Origin: Paraburkholderia phenazinium
GTDB taxonomy: Bacteria; Pseudomonadota; Gammaproteobacteria; Burkholderiales; Burkholderiaceae
NCBI RefSeq assembly: GCF_900142845.1
Contig: NZ_FSRU01000001.1
Coordinates: 3,410,001 to 3,474,000 of the forward strand
Direction: 5' to 3'
DNA: 64,000 nt
The translations under genes and the position numbers were made by a program. A model generated the notes under the pieces. The model saw only the letters and a list, made by a program, of their open reading frames with translations. It was not told the DNA's origin and did not search any database. The number at the start of each line of letters is the position of its first letter. Within the stretch, counting starts at the first letter, position 1. This document shows, piece after piece, positions 49,388-58,679 of this stretch.

Positions 49388-50842
49388 TTAAGCAGCACTC
49401 TTCACCATATCCTCGATCACCTTCTTCGCGTCGCCGAAGACCATCATGGTCTTGTCCATGTAGAACAGATCGTTGTCGAGACCCGCATAACCGGCCGCCA
49501 TCGAACGCTTGTTGACGATCACCGTACGCGCCTTGTACGCCTCGATAATCGGCATGCCCGCAATCGGCGACTTCGGATCGTTCTTCGCCGCCGGATTCAC
49601 CACGTCGTTCGCGCCGAGCACCAGCACCACGTCCACCTGGCCGAACTCGCTGTTGATGTCGTCCATCTCGTAGACCATGTCGTAGGAGACTTCGGCTTCA
49701 GCGAGCAGCACGTTCATGTGCCCCGGCATGCGGCCCGCCACCGGGTGGATCGCGTACCGCACATCAATGCCCTTTTCGGTCAGCTTGTCAGTGAGTTCTT
49801 TCAGCGCGTGCTGTGCGCGGGCCACGGCCAGACCATACCCCGGCACGATCACCACGGTTTCAGCGTTGCCCAGCATGAACGACGCATCCTCGGCCGAACC
49901 CGACTTGACCGGCCGCTGTTCCTGGGCCCCGCCCGCAGTCGCCGCGCCCGCCTCCGCGCCGAAACCGCCCAGCAGCACGTTGAAGAACGAGCGGTTCATC
50001 GCGTGACACATGATGTACGACAGGATCGCACCGGACGACCCCACCAGCGAGCCTGCGATGATCAGCATCGGGTTATTCAGCGAGAACCCGATGCCCGCCG
50101 CCGCCCAGCCCGAATACGAGTTGAGCATCGACACGACCACCGGCATATCCGCGCCGCCGATCGGGATGATGATCAGCACGCCCAGCGCGAACGCGATCAG
50201 CGTCATGATGATGAACGGCAGCCACGCTTGCGTCAGAAAGAAGATCACGCCGAAGCCGATCATGCCGATCGCCAGCATCAGGTTGATCAGATGCTGACCC
50301 GGATACACCACCGGCGCGCCCTGAAACAGGCGGAACTTGTACTTGCCCGAGAGCTTGCCGAACGCAATCACCGAACCGGAAAACGTAATCGCCCCGACGA
50401 AGGTGCCGATAAAGAGCTCAATCCGGTTGCCGTACGGCAGAAACCCCGGGATCGGATTGTCCGGATCCACGAGACCGAACGCCGACGGCTCCGAGACAAC
50501 CGCATAGGCAATGCACACGGCCGCGAGACCGATCAGCGAGTGCATGGCGGCGACCAGTTCAGGCATCTTGGTCATCTCGACGCGCGCGGCGACGAACGCT
50601 CCGATCGCGCCGCCTACCACCAGCGCCGCAAACAGCAGTCCGAGGCCCAGCCCGAGATTCGAGCCGAGTCCGGCCGCCTGCTTGAGGATCAACGCGATGG
50701 TGGTGAGGATCGCGATCGCCATCCCGGCCATACCGAACGTATTGCCGATGCGCGCGGTCTTCGGATTCGAGAGCCCTTTGAGCGCCTGAATGAAGCAGAC
50801 CGAAGCAACCAGATAAAGCAGCGTGACGACGTTCAGACTCAT
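49388..50842 (-). CDS. pntB: NAD(P) transhydrogenase, beta subunit (PntB)
   Basis: A 484-residue membrane protein with about nine membrane segments, then the cytoplasmic NADP-binding domain, marked by [21 protein letters not shown] and [14 protein letters not shown]. It completes the proton-translocating transhydrogenase. Its start overlaps the stop of pntAB (ATGA). The strand is read towards the porin. Base use is markedly more G+C-rich and codon-biased than the genes around it, typical of conserved core genes. Confidence 0.96.
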   Translation of the reverse strand: MSLNVVTLLYLVASVCFIQALKGLSNPKTARIGNTFGMAGMAIAILTTIALILKQAAGLGSNLGLGLGLLFAALVVGGAIGAFVAARVEMTKMPELVAAMHSLIGLAAVCIAYAVVSEPSAFGLVDPDNPIPGFLPYGNRIELFIGTFVGAITFSGSVIAFGKLSGKYKFRLFQGAPVVYPGQHLINLMLAIGMIGFGVIFFLTQAWLPFIIMTLIAFALGVLIIIPIGGADMPVVVSMLNSYSGWAAAGIGFSLNNPMLIIAGSLVGSSGAILSYIMCHAMNRSFFNVLLGGFGAEAGAATAGGAQEQRPVKSGSAEDASFMLGNAETVVIVPGYGLAVARAQHALKELTDKLTEKGIDVRYAIHPVAGRMPGHMNVLLAEAEVSYDMVYEMDDINSEFGQVDVVLVLGANDVVNPAAKNDPKSPIAGMPIIEAYKARTVIVNKRSMAAGYAGLDNDLFYMDKTMMVFGDAKKVIEDMVKSAA

Positions 50843-51168
50843 TGCGCCTTCTCCTTTGCCGCTGCGGGGAGCTTCTTCCGCTCTTTCTTCTTGAACATCT
50901 CCAGCATTCGCCGCGTGACGAGAAAGCCGCCGAACACGTTGACCGCTGCCAGCCCGACCGCCAGGGTCCCGAAGAACTTGCCTGTGCCGCCCACCGTCAG
51001 GCCGGCCGCAAGCATCGCGCCCACGATGACGATCGCCGAAATCGCGTTGGTCACGGCCATCAGCGGCGTATGCAGTGCCGGTGTGACGTTCCAGACCACG
51101 TGGTAGCCCACGTAGATCGCCAGGATGAAGATGATCAGGTTGATGACCGTATGGTTGATGACTTCCAT
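50839..51168 (-). CDS. pntAB: NAD(P) transhydrogenase, alpha subunit membrane part (PntAB)
   Basis: A 109-residue protein with three membrane segments and a lysine-rich tail. It corresponds to the membrane portion of the alpha subunit when PntA is split in two, as in many Burkholderiaceae and Rhodospirillum. GGAG precedes the start by 7 bases. It lies between pntAA (12 bp) and pntB. Confidence 0.94.
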   Translation of the reverse strand: MEVINHTVINLIIFILAIYVGYHVVWNVTPALHTPLMAVTNAISAIVIVGAMLAAGLTVGGTGKFFGTLAVGLAAVNVFGGFLVTRRMLEMFKKKERKKLPAAAKEKAQ

Positions 51169-51180
51169 CGCGGGCTCCAG

Positions 51181-52323
51181 TTATGCCTTGCGCGTGACTT
51201 CGCCGTCACGGGCCAGCAGCGTGGCCGCGACGATGTCGTCCGCGAGATCGATGTTGAGTGCGCCTTCCTTGTTGATGATCAGCTTCAGGAAGTCGAGCAG
51301 GTTGCGTGCGTAGAGCGAGGAGGCGTCGGCGGCCACCATCGAGGCCAGGTTCGTGAAGCCGACGATCTGCACGCCATTTCTGGTCACGATCTTGTCCGCC
51401 ACGGTGAGTGGACAGTTACCGCCGCGCTGGCCTTCGTACTCGGGGCCACGGCCAGCCGCCAGGTCGATCAGCACGGAACCGGGCTTCATGGCCAGCACGG
51501 TTTCGACCGAGATGAGCGTCGGTGCGGGACGGCCGGGGATCAGCGCGGTCGTGATGACGATATCGGCCTGTTTGGCGCGTTCGTGGACCAGAGCGCCCTG
51601 GCGTTGGAGCCAGCTCGGCGGCATGGGCCGAGCATAACCGCCCACGCCCTGTGCGGCCTCGCGCTCCTCGTCGGTCTCATACGGCACGTCGAGAAACTTG
51701 GCGCCGAGCGATTCGATCTGCTCTTTCACCGCCGGACGCACGTCGGAGGCTTCGATCACGGCGCCGAGGCGCTTGGCGGTCGCGATCGCCTGCAGACCCG
51801 CCACACCGGCGCCGAGAATCAGCACGCGCGCCGCTTTCACCGTGCCTGCGGCGGTCATCAGCATCGGCATGAAGCGGGGGTAGAGATCGGCGGCAAGCAG
51901 CACGGCCTTGTAGCCGGCAATGTTGGCCTGCGACGACAGCACGTCGAGGCTCTGCGCACGGGTTGTGCGCGGCGCGGCTTCCAGCGCAAATGCCGTTACA
52001 CCAGCAGTGGCGAGCTTCGCCGCGTTGTCTGCATTGAAAGGATCGAGCATGCCCACCAGCACCGCGCCGCGTTTCAGATGCGGCAGCTCGCTCTCAGTCG
52101 GCGATTGGACCTTGAGGACGAGATCGGCGCCGAAGGCGGTGGCTGCATCGACGATCTCCGCGCCCACCGCGCTGAAAGCCTCGTCAGGAAAGCTGGCGCC
52201 AGTCCCGGCGCCGCTCTGGATCGTGACCCGGTGGCCCTGCGATACGTATTTCTTGACCGTCTCGGGGGTGGCGGCAACGCGTGTTTCATGCGCTCGCGTC
52301 TCGGCTGGCACTCCTATGTGCAT
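51181..52323 (-). CDS. pntAA: NAD(P) transhydrogenase, alpha subunit NAD-binding part (PntAA)
   Basis: A 380-residue soluble subunit starting MHIGVPAETRAHETRVAATP, the alanine-dehydrogenase/transhydrogenase opening. The NAD domain has VLILGAGVAGLQAIATAKRLGA and conserved RPAVKEQIESLGA. With PntAB and PntB it couples proton flow to hydride transfer from NADH to NADP. First gene of the operon, with GAGG upstream of the start. Confidence 0.95.
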   Translation of the reverse strand: MHIGVPAETRAHETRVAATPETVKKYVSQGHRVTIQSGAGTGASFPDEAFSAVGAEIVDAATAFGADLVLKVQSPTESELPHLKRGAVLVGMLDPFNADNAAKLATAGVTAFALEAAPRTTRAQSLDVLSSQANIAGYKAVLLAADLYPRFMPMLMTAAGTVKAARVLILGAGVAGLQAIATAKRLGAVIEASDVRPAVKEQIESLGAKFLDVPYETDEEREAAQGVGGYARPMPPSWLQRQGALVHERAKQADIVITTALIPGRPAPTLISVETVLAMKPGSVLIDLAAGRGPEYEGQRGGNCPLTVADKIVTRNGVQIVGFTNLASMVAADASSLYARNLLDFLKLIINKEGALNIDLADDIVAATLLARDGEVTRKA

Positions 52324-52624
52324 ACATTCCTCTACTCATTGCCTTAAATCGGCGTGCCTGGTCATCGGGCACGTTCCACGTCAACGGCCGTTGCCCGCCT
52401 ACTGGATAGGCCGACGTCCAATTGCACATTAGGGTTTGGGGAAACGTATCTAGGCGGTATGGTGGAACGAAGCCGTAAGACAGCGACCTCGAACCGTCAG
52501 CTCTACAGGCCCTATCATTGACGTTGAGTCGTAACGTCCATCCTTTCTGGTGTCAACACAACGGATCGCCGATGATCAGCGCAGAAGCAGCGACCGCGGT
52601 CCACCTTCAAGCAGAGAGCAACCG
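52324..52624. other. Intergenic region upstream of the transhydrogenase operon
   Basis: About 300 bp between the pntAA start and the ppnP stop, both on the minus strand. It should hold the pnt promoter. None of the tandem palindromes is present here, so pnt seems outside the proposed regulon. Confidence 0.35.
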
Positions 52625-52945
52625 TCAATCACGGAAGCTGCAGATATATTCGACCGTTTCAAATACATTTACCTCGATCGAGCTGTTGCGCGGGACTTCA
52701 AAGAAATCACCCGCACGATATTCGGTCCACTCAGCGCCATTCTTTTGTCGAACCGAACAATGACCAGCCAGGATCTCGAGTTCCTCATCCACTACTGAAG
52801 GAATCGTCAGTTTTCCACGAAGGAATACACCGAGCGTCTTTCTCGTCCCATCTGCAAAGATGACCGTGTGCGAAACGCATTTTTCGCCGAAGACATTCGC
52901 CCGCTTTACTACTGATACTCCTTCGTATTGCTTATCGTCTGGCAT
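52625..52945 (-). CDS. ppnP: Pyrimidine/purine nucleoside phosphorylase PpnP (DUF1255 cupin)
   Basis: A 106-residue small cupin with the DUF1255 signature elements: FADGTRKTLGVFL, LAGHCSVRQ, AGDFFEVPRNSS and a C-terminal VEYICSF. PpnP-like enzymes phosphorolyse several nucleosides. Compared with E. coli PpnP (94 residues) it has a longer N-terminal strand. AAGGA precedes the ATG. A frameshifted, dead relative lies at 40399-40717. The reason for its place beside an SDR gene is not clear. Confidence 0.85.
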   Translation of the reverse strand: MPDDKQYEGVSVVKRANVFGEKCVSHTVIFADGTRKTLGVFLRGKLTIPSVVDEELEILAGHCSVRQKNGAEWTEYRAGDFFEVPRNSSIEVNVFETVEYICSFRD

Positions 52946-53032
52946 TCTGAAATATCCTTATATAACCGGTTTTTACACAGAAGGCTGGCAGGGCGCGCCA
53001 ACCTTTTTCTGAATGTCACGCTGCACGAAATC

Positions 53033-53740
53033 TTACAGGGCTCGAACCAGCGCTCCATCGACACGGATATTTTGTCCGGTGATGTACCCCGCGCCTTCTG
53101 ACAGCAGAAAGGCAACTGTCTTGGCGATTTCCTCGACGGTGCCGAGTCGCCCTGCCGGCAGGCCAGCAACAAATTCTTTCGGGGCGTCCTCCCAACTGTC
53201 AACGTAGCCGGGCAGTACAGAGTTGATACGAATATTCTTCGCCGCGTAACGCTCCGCGTACAGGTGCGTGAACGCACTCAACCCTGCTCGCAGCGTCGAA
53301 GAAACTGGCATGATCTGGAGCGGTGAATCAGCGGCAAAGCTGGAAATATTAACGACCGCGCCGCCTCCTTGTGATTCGAACACCGGTGTAACGCGCCGCA
53401 GCATACGGATGACGTTCAACAAGATGATGTCAAGACCGCTGCGCCACTGGTCATCGGTAAGAGTCAGCAGGTCGCCTTTCGGAGGGTGACCAGTATTGTT
53501 AACAACCGCATCGATTCGTCCGTATTTGTTAAGCGTTTCCCGAACCAGCCGATCAATGTCAGCGTCCTCTGTAACCGAGCCAGATAGACCGAAACCGCCC
53601 AGTTCTTCAGCGAGTTTCGCCGCGCTGCCCGACGGTGACATGAGGGCCACCCGATAACCGCTGGATGCGAGCTCCTGCGCAATCGCCCCCCCCATGCCTT
53701 TACCCGCAGCTGTGACGATAGCAACTTTTTCGGCACTCAT
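53033..53740 (-). CDS. SDR-family protein with altered catalytic site
   Basis: A 235-residue Rossmann protein. Cofactor motif TAAGKGMG near residues 10-17 and NNTG instead of NNAG. Ser is present in NISSFAA, but where YxxxK should stand the sequence is PVSSTLRAG, so tyrosine is replaced by serine and lysine by arginine. Related SDRs with YSxLRAG exist; this one lacks even the tyrosine. AAGGAGG precedes the start; a 12-residue extension is unlikely. It lies just upstream of ppnP on the same strand. Confidence 0.85.
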   Translation of the reverse strand: MSAEKVAIVTAAGKGMGGAIAQELASSGYRVALMSPSGSAAKLAEELGGFGLSGSVTEDADIDRLVRETLNKYGRIDAVVNNTGHPPKGDLLTLTDDQWRSGLDIILLNVIRMLRRVTPVFESQGGGAVVNISSFAADSPLQIMPVSSTLRAGLSAFTHLYAERYAAKNIRINSVLPGYVDSWEDAPKEFVAGLPAGRLGTVEEIAKTVAFLLSEGAGYITGQNIRVDGALVRAL

Positions 53741-53935
53741 ACCACCTCCTTGTAGATAGTTTGGGAATTCACGCACGATGCGCCCGTGGAAGATCGACGT
53801 GTCTCCTTAAGACATGGTTCGGCTTTCAGTGAGGCTGGTAAGGTCAAAATCTTCGTGCAAATTCACAGTCCAAGCTCAACTTGATCATTTGAGATTTCGC
53901 GCTTTGCTGCACACACTCGAATCGCTGTGGGCCGC

Positions 53936-54874
53936 TTACAAATTCAGCTGATTGACGAGCTCGGGGACGTGGTCGAACAAGTCTCCCACCAGACCGTAAT
54001 CGGCGACGCTGAAAATCGGCGCTTCTGGGTCCTTGTTGATCGCCACGATGACCTTCGAGTCCTTCATGCCGGCCAGATGCTGGATCGCACCCGAGATGCC
54101 CACCGCGACGTACAGTTGCGGCGCGACGATCTTGCCCGTCTGGCCCACCTGATAGTCGTTCGGCACAAAGCCCGCGTCCACTGCGGCACGCGAGGCACCT
54201 AGTGCCGCGTTCAGCTTGTCCGCCAGCGGCTCGAGCACCTTCGTATAGTTCTCGCCACTGCCCAGACCCCGGCCACCGGAAACGATGATCGACGCCGACG
54301 TCAGCTCTGGACGGTCCAGCTTCGTGACTTCACGGCTCACGAACTGCGACAGGCCGCTGTCGGCTGCGGCGGCGATCTTCTCGACCGCTGCGCTGCCACC
54401 TTCTGCTGCTACCGGGTCAAAGCCGGTGGAACGCACCGTGATGACCTTGACCGGATCGCTCGACTGCACCGTTGCGATCGCATTACCTGCGTAGATCGGG
54501 CGCTCGAACGTGTCGGCGGAATCCACGGCGGTGATATCGCTGATCTGTGCGACGTCGAGCTTCGCTGCGATACGCGGGGCGATGTTCTTGCCGTACGCGG
54601 TAGCGGGCGCGAGGATATGCGAGTAGTCCTTCGCGATGTTCAGCACCGTCGCTTCGACGTTTTCCGCGAGGCCTGCTTCGAGTTGCGGCGCATCGGCCAG
54701 CAACACCTTGGCGACACCTGCGACCTTCGCTGCAGCGTCGGCCGCGCCCTGCGCGTTGTGACCTGCCACCAGCACGTGCACATCGCCGCCAATCTTGGCT
54801 GCCGCTGCCACCGTGTTCAGCGTCGCAGCCTTCAGCGACGCGTTGTCGTGTTCCGCAATTACCAGAATCGTCAT
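53936..54874 (-). CDS. etfA: Electron transfer flavoprotein, alpha subunit
   Basis: A 312-residue FixB/EtfA protein. The C-terminal FAD domain shows [13 protein letters not shown] and [17 protein letters not shown] with the later [18 protein letters not shown], all signatures of EtfA. It carries electrons from flavin dehydrogenases to the quinone pool. GGAG lies about 10 bases before the start. It follows etfB by 13 bp. Confidence 0.96.
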   Translation of the reverse strand: MTILVIAEHDNASLKAATLNTVAAAAKIGGDVHVLVAGHNAQGAADAAAKVAGVAKVLLADAPQLEAGLAENVEATVLNIAKDYSHILAPATAYGKNIAPRIAAKLDVAQISDITAVDSADTFERPIYAGNAIATVQSSDPVKVITVRSTGFDPVAAEGGSAAVEKIAAAADSGLSQFVSREVTKLDRPELTSASIIVSGGRGLGSGENYTKVLEPLADKLNAALGASRAAVDAGFVPNDYQVGQTGKIVAPQLYVAVGISGAIQHLAGMKDSKVIVAINKDPEAPIFSVADYGLVGDLFDHVPELVNQLNL

Positions 54875-54887
54875 TTCGTCCGTCTCC

Positions 54888-55637
54888 TCACAGCACCTTG
54901 GCTTCGGTCTTGAGCTTCTCGACCAGCGTCTTCACATCGGCGACCTTCACGCCAGCGGAGCGCTTCGGCGGCTCGACAACCTTCAGCGTCTTCAGGCGCG
55001 GGGTCACGTCAACACCGAGGTCTTCCGGCTTGAGCGTCTCCAGCGGCTTCTTCTTCGCCTTCATGATGTTCGGCAGCGTGACGTAACGCGGCTCGTTCAG
55101 GCGCAGATCCGTGGTGACCACAGCCGGCAGCGTCAGCGCCAGCGTTTCCGCACCGCCGTCCACTTCGCGCGATACCGTTGCCTTGCCATCCGCCACGACA
55201 ACCTTCGATGCAAATGTCGCCTGCGGCAACCCTGCCAAGGCAGCCAGCATCTGACCAGTCTGGTTCGAATCGTCGTCGATGGCCTGCTTGCCGAGAATGA
55301 TCAGCGATGGCTGTTCCTTGTCGACCAGCGCCTTGAGCAGCTTGGCGACAGCCAGCGGCTGCAGTTCTTCCGACGACTCGATCAGGATCGCGCGGTCCGC
55401 GCCGATCGCGAGCGCCGTGCGCAACGTTTCCTGCGCCTGCGTCACGCCCGCCGACACAGCGATCACTTCGGTCGCCACGCCCGCTTCCCGCAGACGCACC
55501 GCCTCTTCCACGGCGATCTCGTCGAACGGATTCATCGACATCTTTACATTCGCAATGTCGACGCCCGTGCCATCCGATTTCACCCGGACTTTCACGTTGT
55601 AATCGACCACTCTCTTCACCGGCACCAATACTTTCAT
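54888..55637 (-). CDS. etfB: Electron transfer flavoprotein, beta subunit
   Basis: A 249-residue protein starting [20 protein letters not shown], the standard EtfB opening. The AMP-binding region and the recognition loop [10 protein letters not shown] are seen. An 8-residue extension upstream is possible but GAGAGGA stands before the chosen ATG. Codon use is as biased as in pnt, unlike flanking accessory genes. EtfAB would accept electrons from acyl-CoA or N-methyl-amine dehydrogenases; the flavin oxidase gene upstream may be a donor (inference). Confidence 0.95.
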   Translation of the reverse strand: MKVLVPVKRVVDYNVKVRVKSDGTGVDIANVKMSMNPFDEIAVEEAVRLREAGVATEVIAVSAGVTQAQETLRTALAIGADRAILIESSEELQPLAVAKLLKALVDKEQPSLIILGKQAIDDDSNQTGQMLAALAGLPQATFASKVVVADGKATVSREVDGGAETLALTLPAVVTTDLRLNEPRYVTLPNIMKAKKKPLETLKPEDLGVDVTPRLKTLKVVEPPKRSAGVKVADVKTLVEKLKTEAKVL

Positions 55638-55699
55638 GTATGTCCTCTCATCGCCGCACACGACTGAATCGCAGCGTCGCTCTCCGCAAGTACGCGTCC

Positions 55700-55740
55700 A
55701 GACACGCGCTGACGGCGTTTCGCGCCGTCAGCGCGTGTCT
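55700..55740. terminator. Strong 18-bp hairpin after the hydantoinase-oxidase transcript
   Basis: AGACACGCGCTGACGGCG (55700-55717) and its exact complement (55723-55740) are separated by TTTCG. It lies between the stop of the flavin oxidase gene and the start of etfB, both on the minus strand. No T-run follows on the minus strand; TTCCCCTT follows on the plus strand. It probably ends or insulates the hyuAB-oxidase transcript. Confidence 0.65.
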
Positions 55741-55762
55741 TCCCCTTATATCCGGATGCTTG

Positions 55763-56935
55763 TCACACGACGTTTTTCTCGACAATCGGTTGGTTTTCCA
55801 ACACCCTGGACCAACCGAGAGAAGAAACATCCAACGTTGTATAGCGACCATTTCTGATCAGCTCGCTCACAGCACGTCCCGTTGCAGGTCCATGTTGCAA
55901 ACCATGACCACTGAAACCATTTGCAAAAACGCAATTCTCGACATCGGGGTGGTATCCGATGATGGCGTTTTGATCAAATACGTTGTACTCGTAATAGCCA
56001 GACCAGCAACTCTCGACTCTGAGCGCCTCAAACTGGGGAACCCGTTCTGCGAGTTTGGGCCACACGATCTCGTCGAAAAGTGCGTGATCTACTTCGTGCA
56101 GGGGCAAATCATCATGGTCATTCTCTGGCTTGGGTGCGATACCGCAAAGGTAACCGTTGCCTTCGGGTCGAAACCAGACGCCAGTAGGGTCAATCAGGAG
56201 AGGAGCGCGTTCTAGGACAGCAGGGGATGAAACGTTGAAAATGCTCCGACGGCGCGCGTGCACAGGGAGATCAATATCGAGCATCGCTGCGATGTTTCTA
56301 GCCCACGGCCCGGCTGCATTAACCAACGTGTCACATTCAAACTCCTCGCCGGAGGACGTCGCGACTCCGGTGGCCCGGCGAGCTTGCCTACGCACAGCGA
56401 CAACTTCCAATGGAAAGTAGCGGGCACCTAGCGCCTGGGCCTTTTTCCTTAGTGCTTGAAGCACACCGTAGCTATCGAACCAGCCTTCACCTGAGACCCC
56501 GTACGAACCCGCTTCCAGATCGTCCACGTTCAGCCACGGAAACCGCTCAACCAGGCCCTTGCAATCCAGAAACGCAATGTTGGCTCCAAGACTATTCTGC
56601 ATTGCGCAGTTCTCTCGCAGGACATCGGCCCCCTGCCGACCCGCAAGAAACAGATATCCGCCTTCATGCAGACTGGCCGTCGGTTTCGATCCGTTCACAT
56701 CAAGAAGTTCTGGCATGGACCGAAGAAATTCGAGCCCGAAGCCTGACATCTGAACAGCCACCGCAGTCGAAAACTGCTGGCGAATCCCGGATCCAGAAAG
56801 CGCAGAAGACGAGCGAGCATAGCTCGGATCGCGCTCCAGGACCGTGACGGAGAGGCCGGGTTCATTCGCCAATAGAAAATAGGCCACTGCACTGCCAATC
56901 ACTCCGCCGCCAATGATTACGACTTTCTGAGCCAC
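55763..56935 (-). CDS. FAD-dependent oxidoreductase of the DAO family (glycine/sarcosine oxidase or dehydrogenase-like)
   Basis: A 390-residue flavoprotein. The FAD Rossmann motif is IIGGGVIGSAVAYFL at residues 6-20, followed by VLERD and SGSGIRQQFS near residues 48-57, a pattern seen in sarcosine/dimethylglycine-oxidase and related D-amino-acid oxidase-type enzymes. The C-terminus has NGFSGHGLQHGPATGRAVSELI, which binds FAD. It would oxidise a C-N bond of an N-substituted amino acid. The GTG start has GAGGAAG just upstream. It follows hyuB on the same strand by 115 bp and is the last gene before the strong hairpin. Confidence 0.9.
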   Translation of the reverse strand: MAQKVVIIGGGVIGSAVAYFLLANEPGLSVTVLERDPSYARSSSALSGSGIRQQFSTAVAVQMSGFGLEFLRSMPELLDVNGSKPTASLHEGGYLFLAGRQGADVLRENCAMQNSLGANIAFLDCKGLVERFPWLNVDDLEAGSYGVSGEGWFDSYGVLQALRKKAQALGARYFPLEVVAVRRQARRATGVATSSGEEFECDTLVNAAGPWARNIAAMLDIDLPVHARRRSIFNVSSPAVLERAPLLIDPTGVWFRPEGNGYLCGIAPKPENDHDDLPLHEVDHALFDEIVWPKLAERVPQFEALRVESCWSGYYEYNVFDQNAIIGYHPDVENCVFANGFSGHGLQHGPATGRAVSELIRNGRYTTLDVSSLGWSRVLENQPIVEKNVV

Positions 56936-57050
56936 TTTCGCTTCCTCCTATTGCTAACTAAGTGGTGATTCCGGATTACGTGGGCGATTGCGATCAGCCG
57001 TCCCCTATTGCGCAGGAGACAGCGAGTCGCCGACTCGTCTACCAAGGCCA

Positions 57051-58679
57051 CTACCGGATCACGAGATCGTTTTCAACGTCGAGCCGTTCTGCGGTTTTGT
57101 CCCGCAACTTCGGGTTTCCAATGCCCCCGCCACCCGGCGTGCGTAATTGAATAACCTCGCCGGGCTGGATGACCTGCGTTCCCTTTCCTGCCATCACCCT
57201 GTCAGAGTCACGCATGCCAAGGTATCCGCTTGCACCGTCCTGACCTTCGTTACGGCCACGAGGAGGATGTTCTATCCGGTCAAAAGCAGCCAGAAGTTCT
57301 ATAGGGCTGGAAGAAATATTCTCGATTTCGATATCGAGGCCGTTACCGCCGCGCCATTGACCTGCCCCCCCGGAACCGGGTCGCAGCTCTTTCTTCCAGA
57401 ACATCAACGGCGTCGTGGTTTCCACAATCTCGATCGGCGTGCCTTTAACGCCGCTTGGGTACGCAGTCGCACTTAGCCCGTCTTTACCCGGACGCGCGCC
57501 GACGCCACCGTTTGTCACAATGCTACTGGCGAAAGCGCCGTTGCTACCGCCGTCGCGTCCACGGAAAGTCATAAGGTAAATGCACGATGTTCCTTCAGCG
57601 GGAACGCGGTCGGGAATCGCCTGGTGCAAACAGCCGAACACGACATCAGGAAGCATCTGGCCAACAATGTGCCGTGACGCTACGGGTGAAGGTTTCAGCG
57701 CATTAACAATAGAACCTTCTGGCGCAACTACGTCAAACAAGGATAGTGAGCCCGCGTTGTTAGGTATATGCGGCGCAACCGCGCAAGACAGTCCAAAAAT
57801 TGCATAAGCTTTGGTATAGGACATCGGGCAGTTGATGCCCTTTCCCGATGCTGGCGAGGAGCCGGCAAAGTCAACAGCAATTCCCGATTCCGTGATCGTC
57901 GTCCTCGCAGTCAACGTAACAGGCTCGCTGTACCCGTCGATCGTCATGGAGCTTGTCCATGACCCCTTCGGCAGCTCCTTGACTGCGGCCAGCACCGCGG
58001 CACGCGAGCTTTCGAGAATATGTCGGCCGAGTTCGTCAAGGCTGTCCAGGTTGAACTCCCGCATCATGTCCGAAAGCCGCCGCGCACCGATTGCATTGCA
58101 ATTCACAAGGGAATAGATATCTCCCTCCGTGTCGACCGGTGTACGTGTGTTGGCTTTGAAAATAGCCATCAACGTCTCGTTGAGCACACCCGCGTCAAAA
58201 AGCTTCATGAATGGCACTGCAAGCCCTTCCATGAAGACATCTGTCCCGTCTGGAACCGTCCCGATTCCCCCAATGTCCATCAGATGGCTTGTCGACGCGA
58301 ACAATGCGACTAAGGTGCCGTCGTGGAAGGCTGGCGTCACCACCACGAGATCATTCAGGTGGCCCGTTCCCTTCCATGGATCGTTCGTACAATATACGTC
58401 CCCTGCCTTCATGCTATCTGCGGGGAACGCCTTGAGGAAGTGGCCAACCGATTCGGCCATTGAGTTGACGTGGCCAGGGGTACCCGTCACAGCCTGCGCC
58501 AGCATGCGTCCTTGAAGATCAAATACGCCTGCCGAGAGGTCTCCTGACTCGCGCACAATCGTACTGAACGCAGTTCGCAGCAGCGTCTGCGCCTGCTCTT
58601 CGACGACCGCCAGCAGTCTGTTCCACATGATCTGACGGCGGATCTCGTACAGTCCACCTTGCCTGACTTCCGATTTCAT
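57051..58679 (-). CDS. hyuB: Hydantoinase B / oxoprolinase family protein
   Basis: A 542-residue subunit. Features of the family: ESGDLSAGVFDLQGRMLAQ near residue 45, PGHVNSMAESV, then a segment GDVYCTNDPWKGTGHLNDLVVVTP, and late in the protein PGSGGAGQWRGGNG and TPGGGGIGNPK (quoted in parts). HyuB pairs with HyuA for ATP-dependent hydrolysis of hydantoins, oxoproline or for carboxylation of ketones. Its start overlaps the hyuA stop by four bases. The substrate is not identifiable. Confidence 0.92.
   Translation of the reverse strand: MKSEVRQGGLYEIRRQIMWNRLLAVVEEQAQTLLRTAFSTIVRESGDLSAGVFDLQGRMLAQAVTGTPGHVNSMAESVGHFLKAFPADSMKAGDVYCTNDPWKGTGHLNDLVVVTPAFHDGTLVALFASTSHLMDIGGIGTVPDGTDVFMEGLAVPFMKLFDAGVLNETLMAIFKANTRTPVDTEGDIYSLVNCNAIGARRLSDMMREFNLDSLDELGRHILESSRAAVLAAVKELPKGSWTSSMTIDGYSEPVTLTARTTITESGIAVDFAGSSPASGKGINCPMSYTKAYAIFGLSCAVAPHIPNNAGSLSLFDVVAPEGSIVNALKPSPVASRHIVGQMLPDVVFGCLHQAIPDRVPAEGTSCIYLMTFRGRDGGSNGAFASSIVTNGGVGARPGKDGLSATAYPSGVKGTPIEIVETTTPLMFWKKELRPGSGGAGQWRGGNGLDIEIENISSSPIELLAAFDRIEHPPRGRNEGQDGASGYLGMRDSDRVMAGKGTQVIQPGEVIQLRTPGGGGIGNPKLRDKTAERLDVENDLVIR

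Noticed and set aside
49232..52347. Long open frames (624 and 501 codons) on the plus strand opposite pntB and pntAA
   Set aside because: They are mirror frames of G+C-rich, codon-biased genes. They are very rich in Arg, His and Asp, have no ribosome site and match no family, while the opposite strand encodes clear PntAA, PntAB and PntB.
53806..53830. Inverted repeat TGTCT-CCTTA-AGACA upstream of the SDR at 53740 as a seventh operator
   Set aside because: The half-sites have the wrong spacing and no partner element lies 19 bp away.
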